The position numbers were made by a program, and so were the translations under genes. From Sphingomonadales bacterium (GTDB taxonomy: Bacteria > Pseudomonadota > Alphaproteobacteria > Sphingomonadales > Sphingomonadaceae), in the NCBI GenBank assembly GCA_004173185.1, contig SEFZ01000019.1:1-64000 (forward strand): 64,000 nucleotides of DNA. The letters run 5' to 3'. The notes under the pieces are model-generated. The model did no database searches and had not been told where the DNA came from. It saw only the letters and a program-made list of their open reading frames with translations. Shown here one piece after another: positions 37,016 to 46,356 of the stretch; the stretch's first letter is position 1; every line of letters begins with the position of its first letter.

Positions 37016-37743
37016 GGGCCGCAGGGGGCGGCTGGACCGGCGCGCCGATTTCGGTGGCGGCTTGGGCCGTGCAGATGCTCGGCCCGCTGCTCAACGGTTA
37101 TTGGGACGCGGCAGCGGCGGACACGCTCGATCTTAGCGGCGATACCGTGACCGCGTGGCGCGATCAGGTCTCCGGCTTGGTGCTGACGGGGATCGGTTCG
37201 CCGGCCTTTGCCAATTCGGGCGGCGTCCCGCGCATCGAGCTGGATGGCATTGGCGATGGTTTTGAGCTGCCGAACCCGCCTTTCCCGATCGGCAATGCGC
37301 CGAGCGAGACTTGGGCGCTGGTGCGGCAGGATGCGATTGCGGGCGACGATGCAAGCGTGCGCACCGCCATCGGCTATGGCGGCCCCGGCACCGGCCGGCG
37401 CATCGATCGCGCGGTGAATGGCGGCGTCAACAGCACATGGGGCGTTTCGGCCAGCACGGTGGCCGCCAACCTTTCGACCGATATGAGCGGGCTTCATCTG
37501 CTGCGGCTGGCAGTGAGCGCCAACGCCGTGAGCATCGGGGTGGACCGGGATGCGGTTGTCTCGAAAGCGACGATGCCGGCCACGGCGGGCACGCGGTTGC
37601 GCGTGGGCGCGAACCCCGGCCCGGATACGCCCAATCAGTTCTGGCACGGCGCGATCATCGCGGTGCTGAACACGCAACCGCTATCCCCGTACCACGTCAC
37701 GAGGATGCGCCAGTTCGCTGATCTGCGGATGGGGCTGGCGTGA
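37012..37743 (+). CDS. phage protein with LamG/ConA-lectin-like domain
   Basis: NGYWDAAAADTLDLSGDTVTAWRDQVSGLVL...; overlaps tailspike stop. Confidence 0.6.
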   Translation: MRAAGGGWTGAPISVAAWAVQMLGPLLNGYWDAAAADTLDLSGDTVTAWRDQVSGLVLTGIGSPAFANSGGVPRIELDGIGDGFELPNPPFPIGNAPSETWALVRQDAIAGDDASVRTAIGYGGPGTGRRIDRAVNGGVNSTWGVSASTVAANLSTDMSGLHLLRLAVSANAVSIGVDRDAVVSKATMPATAGTRLRVGANPGPDTPNQFWHGAIIAVLNTQPLSPYHVTRMRQFADLRMGLA

Positions 37744-37819
37744 TGCAGAGCCGTTCGCCTGGTATTTGTGCCCGCATGCGAGCCGACATGCGCCAGCCCG
37801 GCAGATTGAGGAGCGGCGC

Positions 37820-38281
37820 GTGATCGGTGCAGCCAATCTCGATACGGTCAAGGCGCAGTTCGTGGTGCCACTGGTGGCGGCGCTCAGCTCTGGCGCCGGC
37901 AGTTCGTTGACCGTGCGCGGACCGGAATTCGTTGTAATCGCCGGTGTCACGGTTCCGTTGTTTTCAGCAGTGACCGGCGTGGTGGGCGTGGGGCTGGGTC
38001 TATGGCTTGCGCCTTCTCGCGCTGTTGCCCTCGGAGGTGGCCGCCTGATCGGGCTGACGCTCGCACTGATAGCGATCATCTTGTGCAGTGTTATCACCAC
38101 AGGACAGCAGCCCCTGGTGGCGATCAGCTGGGGCATTGGTTTGGGCTTCTCCGGCTTGCCCGTTGCTGAGACGCTCGGCGCTCAGGCGAAGGCCGGCGTG
38201 AAGGCTCTCATCGACGTTTCAATCGCGATAGCTGCGGCAAAGGCCGGCGTCAGAAAGACCAAGGAAACCGACGATGTCTGA
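37820..38281 (+). CDS. holin-like membrane protein
   Basis: GTG start; about three hydrophobic segments, charged C-terminus; in lysis region. Confidence 0.6.
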   Translation: MIGAANLDTVKAQFVVPLVAALSSGAGSSLTVRGPEFVVIAGVTVPLFSAVTGVVGVGLGLWLAPSRAVALGGGRLIGLTLALIAIILCSVITTGQQPLVAISWGIGLGFSGLPVAETLGAQAKAGVKALIDVSIAIAAAKAGVRKTKETDDV

Positions 38282-38660
38282 TTATCTCCAGCTCGCTATC
38301 GCTGCCGCGATCGTGATTGCCGTCTTCTACTCGGTGCACCGCCATGGACGGGGCAACCCGGAAGGCACGGGCGCGCTCGATAGGCGTATGCAGAAGGTCG
38401 AGCAGACGCTCAAAGGATGCGCGACGCGCGGCTCGCTGGATTTACTCGCCGAGCAGGTGCGAAACCTAGAAGCGCATGCAGCGTCCAGCGGCGAGGTCGC
38501 GGCGATCGAGGGCAAGATCAACTTGGCGCGCGCCGAGATCCAGGGCGTCCGCGACCTGATGAGCGAGCGCATCTCGGGCGTGGCGGCATCCGCGAAGCGC
38601 ACCGAAGAAGGCGTGCAGCGGATCGAGAAGTTCTTCCTCGAAGCAGGGATGCAGCGGTGA
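38274..38660 (+). CDS. DUF2730-like phage protein (TM + coiled coil)
   Basis: MSDYLQLAIAAAIVIAVFYSVHRHGR...LDRRMQKVEQTLKG...; Mu-type position before gp26/27. Confidence 0.65.
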   Translation: MSDYLQLAIAAAIVIAVFYSVHRHGRGNPEGTGALDRRMQKVEQTLKGCATRGSLDLLAEQVRNLEAHAASSGEVAAIEGKINLARAEIQGVRDLMSERISGVAASAKRTEEGVQRIEKFFLEAGMQR

Positions 38661-38962
38661 CCCACTATTCCGAACATCTCGATGCCAACCGGCGTCTCGC
38701 GATCCTGAAGCTGCTGATCGAGGATTGCGGCACTTCTAACGACAGCGTGCTTGAGCTCGCTCTCCGCGAGATCGGCCATCGCAAGGAACTCGATCGCACA
38801 GCCGTGCGCCGTCTGGTCACTGAACTGGAGGAGCGCGCCTGCGTTACCAGCGAGATCGTGCGCGGCGTCGTGATGGTGGTGAAGATCACCCAGCGCGGGC
38901 GCATGGCGGCGGTTGGCGACGTGTCGATCGACGGGATCGCAAGCCCCTTTGCGGGCCTCTGA
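38657..38962 (+). CDS. Mu gp26-like phage protein
   Basis: MTHYSEHLDANRRLAILKLLIEDCGTSNDSVLELALREIGHRKELDRTAVRRLVTELEERACV. Confidence 0.7.
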   Translation: MTHYSEHLDANRRLAILKLLIEDCGTSNDSVLELALREIGHRKELDRTAVRRLVTELEERACVTSEIVRGVVMVVKITQRGRMAAVGDVSIDGIASPFAGL

Positions 38963-39528
38963 TGACGCGCGCCCGGCATCGGCCGTCATCGATCGACCGC
39001 CTCAATCCCGAGATCAAGGATCTGATCGGCAAGCTGCGGATCGACTTTGGCTGGACGATTGACGAAATTTTGTCGCGCTTGCGGGAGCTTGGTCAGGGCG
39101 AAGTTTCACGCTCGGCGCTTGGCCGACACGTCAAGTCGATCGAGGAAGTCGGCGCGCAGCTGCGCCTGGCGCGCGAGACGGCGCAGGCACTGGTCAGCCA
39201 GGTCGGTGAAGGCAATGAAGATCGCATCACTGAGTTGAACCTCGAACTCGCCCAGGCGGGTATTCTGCGCATTCTCACCGCGACTGACGATGAGGGCGAC
39301 GGTCAGCCGGTCACACTCGGCCCGAAAGAGATGGCCCTGGTAACGAAGGCCATCCAGCAGGCGGCCGGCGCGCGGAAGACAAACACAGAGCTTATTCTGA
39401 GAACCCGACAAGAGGCCGCGAAGGCAGCTGCGAAGGCCGTGGATGACTTTGCCAAGGACAAGTCGGCAGGGCTCACGAAGGAGACCGTGGACGAGATCAA
39501 GAAGCGCATCATGGGAATCGCGGCCTGA
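38962..39528 (+). CDS. DUF3486 family protein (Mu gp27-like, small terminase-like)
   Basis: RHRPSSIDRLNPEIKDLIGKLRIDFGWTIDEILSRLRELGQGEVSRSALGRHVKSIEEVG. Confidence 0.85.
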   Translation: MTRARHRPSSIDRLNPEIKDLIGKLRIDFGWTIDEILSRLRELGQGEVSRSALGRHVKSIEEVGAQLRLARETAQALVSQVGEGNEDRITELNLELAQAGILRILTATDDEGDGQPVTLGPKEMALVTKAIQQAAGARKTNTELILRTRQEAAKAAAKAVDDFAKDKSAGLTKETVDEIKKRIMGIAA

Positions 39529-41198
39529 TGGCCCTTACCACGGATCAGCTAGAGCGCATGATCGGCGAAGGCGTGCCCGTGTCCGAAGAGGACTGGGCTG
39601 CATTTCGGGCAGCATCGCGCCAGCAGTTGCCGGACGGGCTGACGGGCAAGGAATTGCCGGACGTCTTGATGACGTTTCAAAAAGAGCTCCTGGCTTCGAC
39701 TTCGAAGTATTCGGTGACGGTGGCGGACAAGGCGCGGCGCACCGGAGCAACTTGGGCGATCGGCGGCGATGCCGTGCTTACCGCTGGCTCGGCCGCGACG
39801 GCTGGCGGCATGGACGTCCTTTATATCGGCTACAATCTCGATATGGCGCGGGAGTTCATCGACACCTGCGCGATGTGGGCCAAGGCGTTTATGCCGGCAT
39901 GCAGCGAGGTCGGTGAGTTCCTGTTCCACGACGCCGGCATCGATGGCGCCGAGGATAAACATATCCAGGCGTTCCGCATTCGCTTCGCATCTGGCTTCGA
40001 GATCTGCGCGCTCTCCAGCCGGCCGCGCTCGCTGCGGGGCCGCCAGGGCTACGTCATTCTCGACGAGTTCGCGTTCCATGATGATCCCGAAGGCCTGCTC
40101 AAGGCCTGCATGGCGCTGCTGATCTGGGGCGGGAAGATCCTCGTGATCTCGACGCACAATGGCGCCGACAATCCGTTCAACCTTCTCATACAGGATATCC
40201 GCAAGGGCGAACTCGGTGACGATGCCAATGTCGTGCGCTGCACCTTCGACGATGCGGTGCGCGACGGGCTCTACGAGCGCGTCTGCCTGCGCAAGGGGAT
40301 CGAATGGACCGCCGAGGGCGAGGCGAAGTGGCGTGCCAGTATCCGCAAGATCTACCGCGCCAACGCCGAGGAAGAGCTTGACTGCGTGCCAGCCCAGGGC
40401 AGCGGCGTCTATCTCAGCCGGATGCTGCTAGAGGCATGCACGGTTCCGCCCGACAAGGTGTTTGTGTTGAAGTGTCCCTCGGGCTTCGAGCTGCGGGAGG
40501 AACGCAGCCGGCTGGATTATGTACAATCGTGGCTAGAGCAGAACGTCGGGCCTGAGCTCGAAGGCCTCGATGTGCGACTCCAGCATGCATTTGGCCAGGA
40601 CTTCGCCCGGAGCGGCGATGCGTCGATCTATGTGCCACTTGTGATCGAGCCCGATCTGACCAGGCGCGCGCCGTTCGTGATCGAAATGCGCAACGTGCCC
40701 TTCGAGCAGCAAAAGCAAATCCTGATCTGGGTGACCGAGCGGCTTCCTCGCTTCATCGGCGGCAAGATCGATGCGACTGGCAATGGCGGCTTCCTTGGTG
40801 AAGTCGCTGTCCAGCGGTTCGGACCGAGCCTGATCGAGGCGGTCAAGCTCAGCCAGGCATGGTACGCCGAATGGATGCCGAAGATGAAAACCGGCATCGA
40901 AGACCGCAAGCTCCTGTTCCCTGCCAACGATAACCTCGTCTCGGACCTGCGCCAGGTGCGCCTCGTGCGCGGTATCCCGATGGTGCCGCAAGGCGTGAAG
41001 AACGAGGGCACCGATGGACTTTCGCGCCATGGAGACTTTGCGCCGGCACTCGCCCTGGCCAACGCTGCGTCGTTCAACAGTGCCCAGGTCATCGCTTACT
41101 ACCCGGTCGGCCGCGAAGCAGCTGATCGCCGCGACCCCAACCGCCGCCATGCCGAGGACACCCGATCGCGCGGGCGCTTCGGACGCGGCACTTTTTGA
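39528..41198 (+). CDS. terminase large subunit (Mu gp28-like)
   Basis: QKELLASTSKYSVTVADKARRTGATWAIGGDAVLTA...LRGRQGYVILDEFAFHDDPEGLLKACMALLIWGGKILVISTHNG. Confidence 0.93.
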   Translation: MALTTDQLERMIGEGVPVSEEDWAAFRAASRQQLPDGLTGKELPDVLMTFQKELLASTSKYSVTVADKARRTGATWAIGGDAVLTAGSAATAGGMDVLYIGYNLDMAREFIDTCAMWAKAFMPACSEVGEFLFHDAGIDGAEDKHIQAFRIRFASGFEICALSSRPRSLRGRQGYVILDEFAFHDDPEGLLKACMALLIWGGKILVISTHNGADNPFNLLIQDIRKGELGDDANVVRCTFDDAVRDGLYERVCLRKGIEWTAEGEAKWRASIRKIYRANAEEELDCVPAQGSGVYLSRMLLEACTVPPDKVFVLKCPSGFELREERSRLDYVQSWLEQNVGPELEGLDVRLQHAFGQDFARSGDASIYVPLVIEPDLTRRAPFVIEMRNVPFEQQKQILIWVTERLPRFIGGKIDATGNGGFLGEVAVQRFGPSLIEAVKLSQAWYAEWMPKMKTGIEDRKLLFPANDNLVSDLRQVRLVRGIPMVPQGVKNEGTDGLSRHGDFAPALALANAASFNSAQVIAYYPVGREAADRRDPNRRHAEDTRSRGRFGRGTF

Positions 41199-41206
41199 GT
41201 ACCGAC

Positions 41207-42865
41207 ATGGCTGACCGTCCGCCCGCCCTCATCGACACCCATGGCCGCCCGTTGCGCCGAGAGGAGCTGACGCGCGAGATCGCCGCGCCGAGCACCATGG
41301 GTGTGCGCTCGATCCTTTCCGGGCATCCCGCCCAGGGTCTTACGCCGCAGAAGCTGGCGCGCCTGTTGCGCGATGCCGAGCAGGGCGACCCGCTCGCTTA
41401 TCTCGAACTAGCGGAGGAGATGGAGGAGAAGGACCCCCATTACCTCGCAGTTCTCAGCACGCGTAAGCGCCAGGTGGCGCAGCTGCCGGTCACCGTCGTG
41501 GCGGCCGGCGATAGCGAAGAGGAAAAGGACGACGCGCAGCTGGTCCGCGACTGGCTCGATCGAGATCTGCTCGAAGCGGAGCTGTTCGATATTCTCGACG
41601 CCATGGGCAAAGGCTATAGCGCGACCGAGATGATATGGGATCTCGGGCCGGATCTCTGGCAGCCCAACGCTCTGAAATGGCGAGATCCTCGCTACTTCGA
41701 ATGGGATCGGGTGACCGGCGAGGAGTTGTTGCTGCGCGACATCAACGGTCCGCAGTCGCTGCCCGGGTTCAAGTTCATCGTTCACGTTCACCAGGCGAAG
41801 TCGGGCTTGCCCGTTCGCGGCGGCCTCGCTCGCGTCATCGCGTGGGGCTATATGTTCAAGAACTATGCGATCAAGGATTGGGTTACCTTCCTTGAAACCT
41901 ACGGCATGCCGATGCGCATCGGGCGCTATGAGAACGGTACCAGCGAGCCTGATATTCAGCTCCTCAAGGATGCTCTCGCCGATCTCGGTTCCGACGCCGC
42001 AGCCGCGTTCCCGAAGTCCATGGACATCACCTTCGAGAACACCACTGCCGGCAGTACGCCCGAAGCGCTCTGGCAGAAGAAAGCCGAGTATGTAGATTCG
42101 CAGGTATCCAAGGCGGTGCTTGGGCAGACCGGCACCACCGATATGAAGTCAGGCGGCCTCGGTGATGGCGGCAACAAGGTCCATGATCGCGTGGCGGGTG
42201 ATATCGAGCGTGCCGATGCGAAGATGCTTGCCGCCACACTCAACCGCGACTTCGTGCCCGCTTACGTTATGCTCAATCGTGGGCCGCGCAGGAAATATCC
42301 GCGCATCCGTATTGGTCGTGAAGATGCCTGCGACATTGGCCAGATGATCACCAATGCCGGAAAGCTTGCAGCATTGGGCGTCGAGATCGATGGCGAGCCG
42401 CTGCGGGAGATGGCTGGTCTTCAAGCACCCGCAGAGGGCGGGATCGTTCTGCGCGCAGCGATAGTTTCTGAACCCGCCGAATTTCCGCCCGTAAAGGCCG
42501 CTAAGGCCCCAGAAGGTAAAAGCCCCGCCGCAGCGACGGCAAGCGCCCTCTCACGACCTCTCAGGGGGCTTCCGGTGGACGCGGAGGGCATAGCGTCGGG
42601 TATTAATTCACCCGCACGTTCGGAGCCCGACCCGATCGACGTGGCGACTGACGAATCTCTTGCCGATTGGGAGTTGCTTGCCGAGCCGGTGTTTGCGCCG
42701 ATCGAGCGGCTTGCTCGGGATGCGGGCAGCCTAGAGGAACTGCGCGACGGGCTTATCTCGTCGATCGCCAGCATGGATGCCACGCAGCTGGTCGAGGCGC
42801 TCGCTCGCGGCATGTTCGCGGCTCGCCTTGCGGGCGATGCCGATGCACGGCCGAACGCGGGATGA
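41207..42865 (+). CDS. DUF935 portal protein (Mu gp29-like)
   Basis: MADRPPALIDTHGRPLRREELTREIAAPS...HYLAVLSTRKRQVAQLPVTVVAAG; WVTFLETYGMPMRIGRYENG. Confidence 0.93.
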   Translation: MADRPPALIDTHGRPLRREELTREIAAPSTMGVRSILSGHPAQGLTPQKLARLLRDAEQGDPLAYLELAEEMEEKDPHYLAVLSTRKRQVAQLPVTVVAAGDSEEEKDDAQLVRDWLDRDLLEAELFDILDAMGKGYSATEMIWDLGPDLWQPNALKWRDPRYFEWDRVTGEELLLRDINGPQSLPGFKFIVHVHQAKSGLPVRGGLARVIAWGYMFKNYAIKDWVTFLETYGMPMRIGRYENGTSEPDIQLLKDALADLGSDAAAAFPKSMDITFENTTAGSTPEALWQKKAEYVDSQVSKAVLGQTGTTDMKSGGLGDGGNKVHDRVAGDIERADAKMLAATLNRDFVPAYVMLNRGPRRKYPRIRIGREDACDIGQMITNAGKLAALGVEIDGEPLREMAGLQAPAEGGIVLRAAIVSEPAEFPPVKAAKAPEGKSPAAATASALSRPLRGLPVDAEGIASGINSPARSEPDPIDVATDESLADWELLAEPVFAPIERLARDAGSLEELRDGLISSIASMDATQLVEALARGMFAARLAGDADARPNAG

Positions 42866-43332
42866 CCTTCGCGACGCTCTTCGACTTCAAGCGGCCGCAC
42901 GTGGCCGACTATCGCAACGCCAATGGCGCGATCGTCACAGCGGCGATCGATGCGCCGCGTTTCGATCATGATCTGGCTGGATCGCCGATTGGTCTGGTCG
43001 TGGAGCCAGGCCCGGATCTTGGTCAGCATGATCGGGTATCGCTCGCGGCAGCGATCGCGATCGATGGACCGGCCACGGTGTTTCAAGCGATCACGCTCCC
43101 GGATGGAAGTACGTTACGCCGCGCGGTCTACACACGCGATGTGACAGCGACGGTGAATGCGCTGCTCAGGGTTGCGGGTCGTCACCAGGCAATCGGCGCG
43201 GTTGGTGGCTTCATTGCGATCCGCAATGGCGCGGTTCGCTATCGCGGCAAAAGCTGGACACCTCCAGCGGTGATCGCCGCCGACGCCGCATTGCTCGCGG
43301 GTGGCCATGACCGGCCCATGTTGGCGAACTGA
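42862..43332 (+). CDS. hypothetical phage protein
   Basis: MTFATLFDFKRPHVADYRNANGAIVTAAIDAPRFDHD...; between portal and MuF genes. Confidence 0.65.
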   Translation: MTFATLFDFKRPHVADYRNANGAIVTAAIDAPRFDHDLAGSPIGLVVEPGPDLGQHDRVSLAAAIAIDGPATVFQAITLPDGSTLRRAVYTRDVTATVNALLRVAGRHQAIGAVGGFIAIRNGAVRYRGKSWTPPAVIAADAALLAGGHDRPMLAN

Positions 43333-44519
43333 TGTCCGCCGATTCCCCGGTACCGTTGCTGCCGCCCGAAGAGGCTATCGCGTTCTTCAAGCGCAAGGGC
43401 TTCGTGTTTGGCTTTTCATGGCAGGACGTGTGGCAGGAGGAACATGCCAGGGCGTTCACCGTCGCGAAGGCAATGACGCGCGACGTGCTTGAGACAATTC
43501 GAACCGCCGTCGATCGCGCGATCGCAGAAGGTGAGACGCTCGACGACTTCCGCAAAGATCTGCGGCCGAAGCTCGAAAAGCTGGGCTGGTGGGGCCGCAA
43601 GCAGATGATCGACCCGCTCACCGCCGAGCGGTCGATGGTCCAGCTCGGCAGCCCGCGCAGGCTCAAGACAATCTTCCAGGTCAATATGCGCACCTCCTAT
43701 GCTGTCGGTGCCTGGGAACGTATCCAGCGGCAGAAGGCGGCGTTTCCGTTCATCCGCTACACCAGCGTGATGGACGGTCGCGAGCGCGAGCAGCACCATG
43801 CCTGGCACGGGACGACGCTGCCGGTCGATCATCCCTGGTGGGACACGCACTATCCGCCCTGCGGCTGGAACTGTCGCTGCAAGCCGCAAGCCTACAGCGC
43901 GAAGATGCTCGCACGCAGGGGCTATACCGTTACCGAGAAACCCGTCGCCTTCCCGGCCAAGGCATGGACCAACAAGCGCACCGGCGAGGTTCACCAGATC
44001 GAGGAAGGCATAGATCCGGGCTGGTCGTACAATGTAGGCAAGGCCGCGCTCGCCGGTCAGGCACCGCCACCATTGCCGGACAGCTTCAGCGGGTCGGCCA
44101 CGGCATCGGCCGCCAGCCAGGGTGCAACGCTGGCCGCCTTCTTCGCGCCGTTCGCGATGAAGGCAGGCGAGGCCCGCACCGGGCGCGTCTTTATCGACAA
44201 GGGCGGCTGGCCGCTGGGGATCTCGCTGGCCTGGCTAGAGCGCGACGGGCGTCTGACGCTGCCAGCGCCGGGGCGGCGCGCCCAGCTCGGCCTCGCCGCC
44301 CGTACGATCGCCGAGCCGAGCGAGATCCGCTGGCTCTGGATCACGGGCGCGAATGGCGCGGATATGCTGTTCCGGCGCTATATCTCGCTTGGCGATGATG
44401 GCCGCGCGGCGTGCGTTGTCGATGTAGGCCGCGACGGCTGGGGGTTCATCGCTCGCGAGGACGGTCGCGATCTCGACGTGATGCGGCGCGGTGAGCTCGC
44501 GTGGTCGGCGATCGCGTGA
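43332..44519 (+). CDS. Mu F-like head morphogenesis protein with C-terminal PBECR-like domain
   Basis: YTSVMDGREREQHHAWHGTTLPVDHPWWDTHYPPCGWNCRCKPQAYS; C-term LGLAARTIAEPSEIRWLWITGANGADMLFRRYISLGDD. Confidence 0.88.
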   Translation: MSADSPVPLLPPEEAIAFFKRKGFVFGFSWQDVWQEEHARAFTVAKAMTRDVLETIRTAVDRAIAEGETLDDFRKDLRPKLEKLGWWGRKQMIDPLTAERSMVQLGSPRRLKTIFQVNMRTSYAVGAWERIQRQKAAFPFIRYTSVMDGREREQHHAWHGTTLPVDHPWWDTHYPPCGWNCRCKPQAYSAKMLARRGYTVTEKPVAFPAKAWTNKRTGEVHQIEEGIDPGWSYNVGKAALAGQAPPPLPDSFSGSATASAASQGATLAAFFAPFAMKAGEARTGRVFIDKGGWPLGISLAWLERDGRLTLPAPGRRAQLGLAARTIAEPSEIRWLWITGANGADMLFRRYISLGDDGRAACVVDVGRDGWGFIAREDGRDLDVMRRGELAWSAIA

Positions 44520-44833
44520 TCCGTTTCTGGCACTCCTCAAGCACGACCCTTGGTGAGTCTAGGGATGTCGTGGGGCGACACTGGTACGCTGACTTCGGCA
44601 GGGTCCAGCTAGCGCTCAACGTTCGGACTCGGGTGGGCATCCAGATCGATGCCGATAGGAAAGAATATTACGACCTGCGCGATTGCGCGGTACGAGCGAG
44701 TTCGCCCGAAACCGTCGAATGGGCGCTTGAAGACCTTTACGCGGCCGGAGGGTATCGTATCACTGCCATGGCGCTGATGCGGCGAATAATAGACGGCACC
44801 TACAAATCGCCTTGGGGTCCAGAGTTGGCCTGA
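44516..44833 (+). CDS. hypothetical phage protein
   Basis: GTG start overlapping F stop; VIRFWHSSSTTLGESRDVVGRHWYADFGRVQLALNV... Confidence 0.55.
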   Translation: MIRFWHSSSTTLGESRDVVGRHWYADFGRVQLALNVRTRVGIQIDADRKEYYDLRDCAVRASSPETVEWALEDLYAAGGYRITAMALMRRIIDGTYKSPWGPELA

Positions 44834-44844
44834 AATTCTTCAGG
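44829..44844 (+). promoter_or_regulatory. candidate late-promoter activator site (PI-equivalent) CCTGAAATTCTTCAGG
   Basis: Identical to 33576-33591; upstream of the protease gene. Confidence 0.7.
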
Positions 44845-44880
44845 TTAGAGACGTCTCTCCACCCGCTCATAAGCTCCCTT

Positions 44881-45927
44881 ATGCGGGGAACGGGAAACTT
44901 CGGAACATTGGCGGCGGTGGCTGCGGCGGTCGAGCTTTCCGCCGGTGCCACGCGCGTCCAGCTCTTCCCTGGCTATGGCACCTGGCGCGGCCGAAACGGT
45001 GCCGGTCCTTACATTCTCACCGACCAGGCGCATGCCGAGCGCGTCATCGCCGCAACGATGGCTGCGATGGGGCCGGTCGATCTCAGCTTCGACTATGATC
45101 ACCAGGCCGCGCTTGCTGCCGTTCCCGGCGTAGGCGGCACCGCCAAGGCTGCGGGCTGGTTTAAGTCGCTCACCGCCGATGCAGACGGCATTTGGGCCGA
45201 AGGCGTCGATTGGACGCCGGCAGCGGCCGCCGCGATCGAGGCGCGCGAGTATCGCTACGCGAGCCCGTTCTTCCACCACGACAAGCAGGGCCGGATCACG
45301 CGCATCGTGAATGCAGCCCTCACCAACATCCCGAATTTTGATCTGGCGGCCATTGCGTCCGCGATTCACGGAGAAGACGACAAAATGGTTATTCCTCCCG
45401 AGATCCTCGCGGCCCTTGGCCTCGGGGCGGACGCGGACGTCACAGCGGCGGTCGCTTCCATCACGACCCTCAAGGGTTCGACTTCGCTCACGTCGATCGC
45501 CAGTGCGCTCGGCCTGGACGAAACAGCAGACGTCGCGGCGATCGCTTCGGCGGCGACCATCGCAAAGGCCGCAGCTGACGCCGGTCCCGATCCCAAGGCC
45601 TTCGTGCCGGTGGCCGTCGTCGAGCAGATGCGTGGTGAGCTGGTCGAGATCAACGATGATCGCGCGAAGTCAGCGATCGCGTCCGCGACGTCGGAGGGCA
45701 AGCTCACGCCGGCAGAGCACAAATGGGCACGAGACTACATCAAGGATGCGGGCCTCGCCGCCTTCGCTTCGATGCTCGCCAACCGGCCTGCAATCCTCGC
45801 GCCTGGCGCGGTGGAGCCGAAGGTCGATGTGAACTCGGACACGGTGACGGATAGCGAGATGGCGATCGCCAGCATGCTGGGCGTCTCCCGCGAAAACTTC
45901 ATCGCCGCTCGAAAGGACGCCGCATGA
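44881..45927 (+). CDS. Mu I-like prohead protease/scaffold
   Basis: VQLFPGYGTWRGRNGAGPYILTDQAHAERVIAATMAAMGPVDLSFDYDHQAALAAVPG...; Ala-rich C-terminal scaffold part. Confidence 0.88.
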   Translation: MRGTGNFGTLAAVAAAVELSAGATRVQLFPGYGTWRGRNGAGPYILTDQAHAERVIAATMAAMGPVDLSFDYDHQAALAAVPGVGGTAKAAGWFKSLTADADGIWAEGVDWTPAAAAAIEAREYRYASPFFHHDKQGRITRIVNAALTNIPNFDLAAIASAIHGEDDKMVIPPEILAALGLGADADVTAAVASITTLKGSTSLTSIASALGLDETADVAAIASAATIAKAAADAGPDPKAFVPVAVVEQMRGELVEINDDRAKSAIASATSEGKLTPAEHKWARDYIKDAGLAAFASMLANRPAILAPGAVEPKVDVNSDTVTDSEMAIASMLGVSRENFIAARKDAA

Positions 45928-46340
45928 CCGCAACTACCACGCCGCGCGACACGCCGGCCATGACGGCGGGGGTTGTCTCCCGCAAGGTCGCCGCAAGCAC
46001 CAAGATCCTCCAGGGCACTTTTGTGGCGCTCAATGCTGCCGGCTATCTCGTGCCGATGTCCGCGGCGACGACGCTGATCGCCCAGGGCCGCGCCGAAGAG
46101 ACCGTGGACAACACCGCTGGCGCAGCCGGCGATCTGTCGTGCCTGGTCAAGCCGGGCATCTTCCGCTGGGCCAATAGCGCCAGCACCGACACCATCACGA
46201 TCGCCGAGTTGGGGGACACCGCATACGGCGTGGACAACCAGACGGTCGCGAAGACCGATGGTTCGAGCGCGCGTTCGGCGGCCGGCAAGATCGTGGACGT
46301 GGACGCCCAGGGCGTCTGGGTCGCCACCTCCATCCTTTAA
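45924..46340 (+). CDS. capsid decoration-like/DUF2190-like protein
   Basis: ASTKILQGTFVALNAAGYLVPMSAATTLIAQGRAEETVDNTAGAAGD; between I and T. Confidence 0.6.
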   Translation: MTATTTPRDTPAMTAGVVSRKVAASTKILQGTFVALNAAGYLVPMSAATTLIAQGRAEETVDNTAGAAGDLSCLVKPGIFRWANSASTDTITIAELGDTAYGVDNQTVAKTDGSSARSAAGKIVDVDAQGVWVATSIL

Positions 46341-46356
46341 TCGACGGGAACCACAC

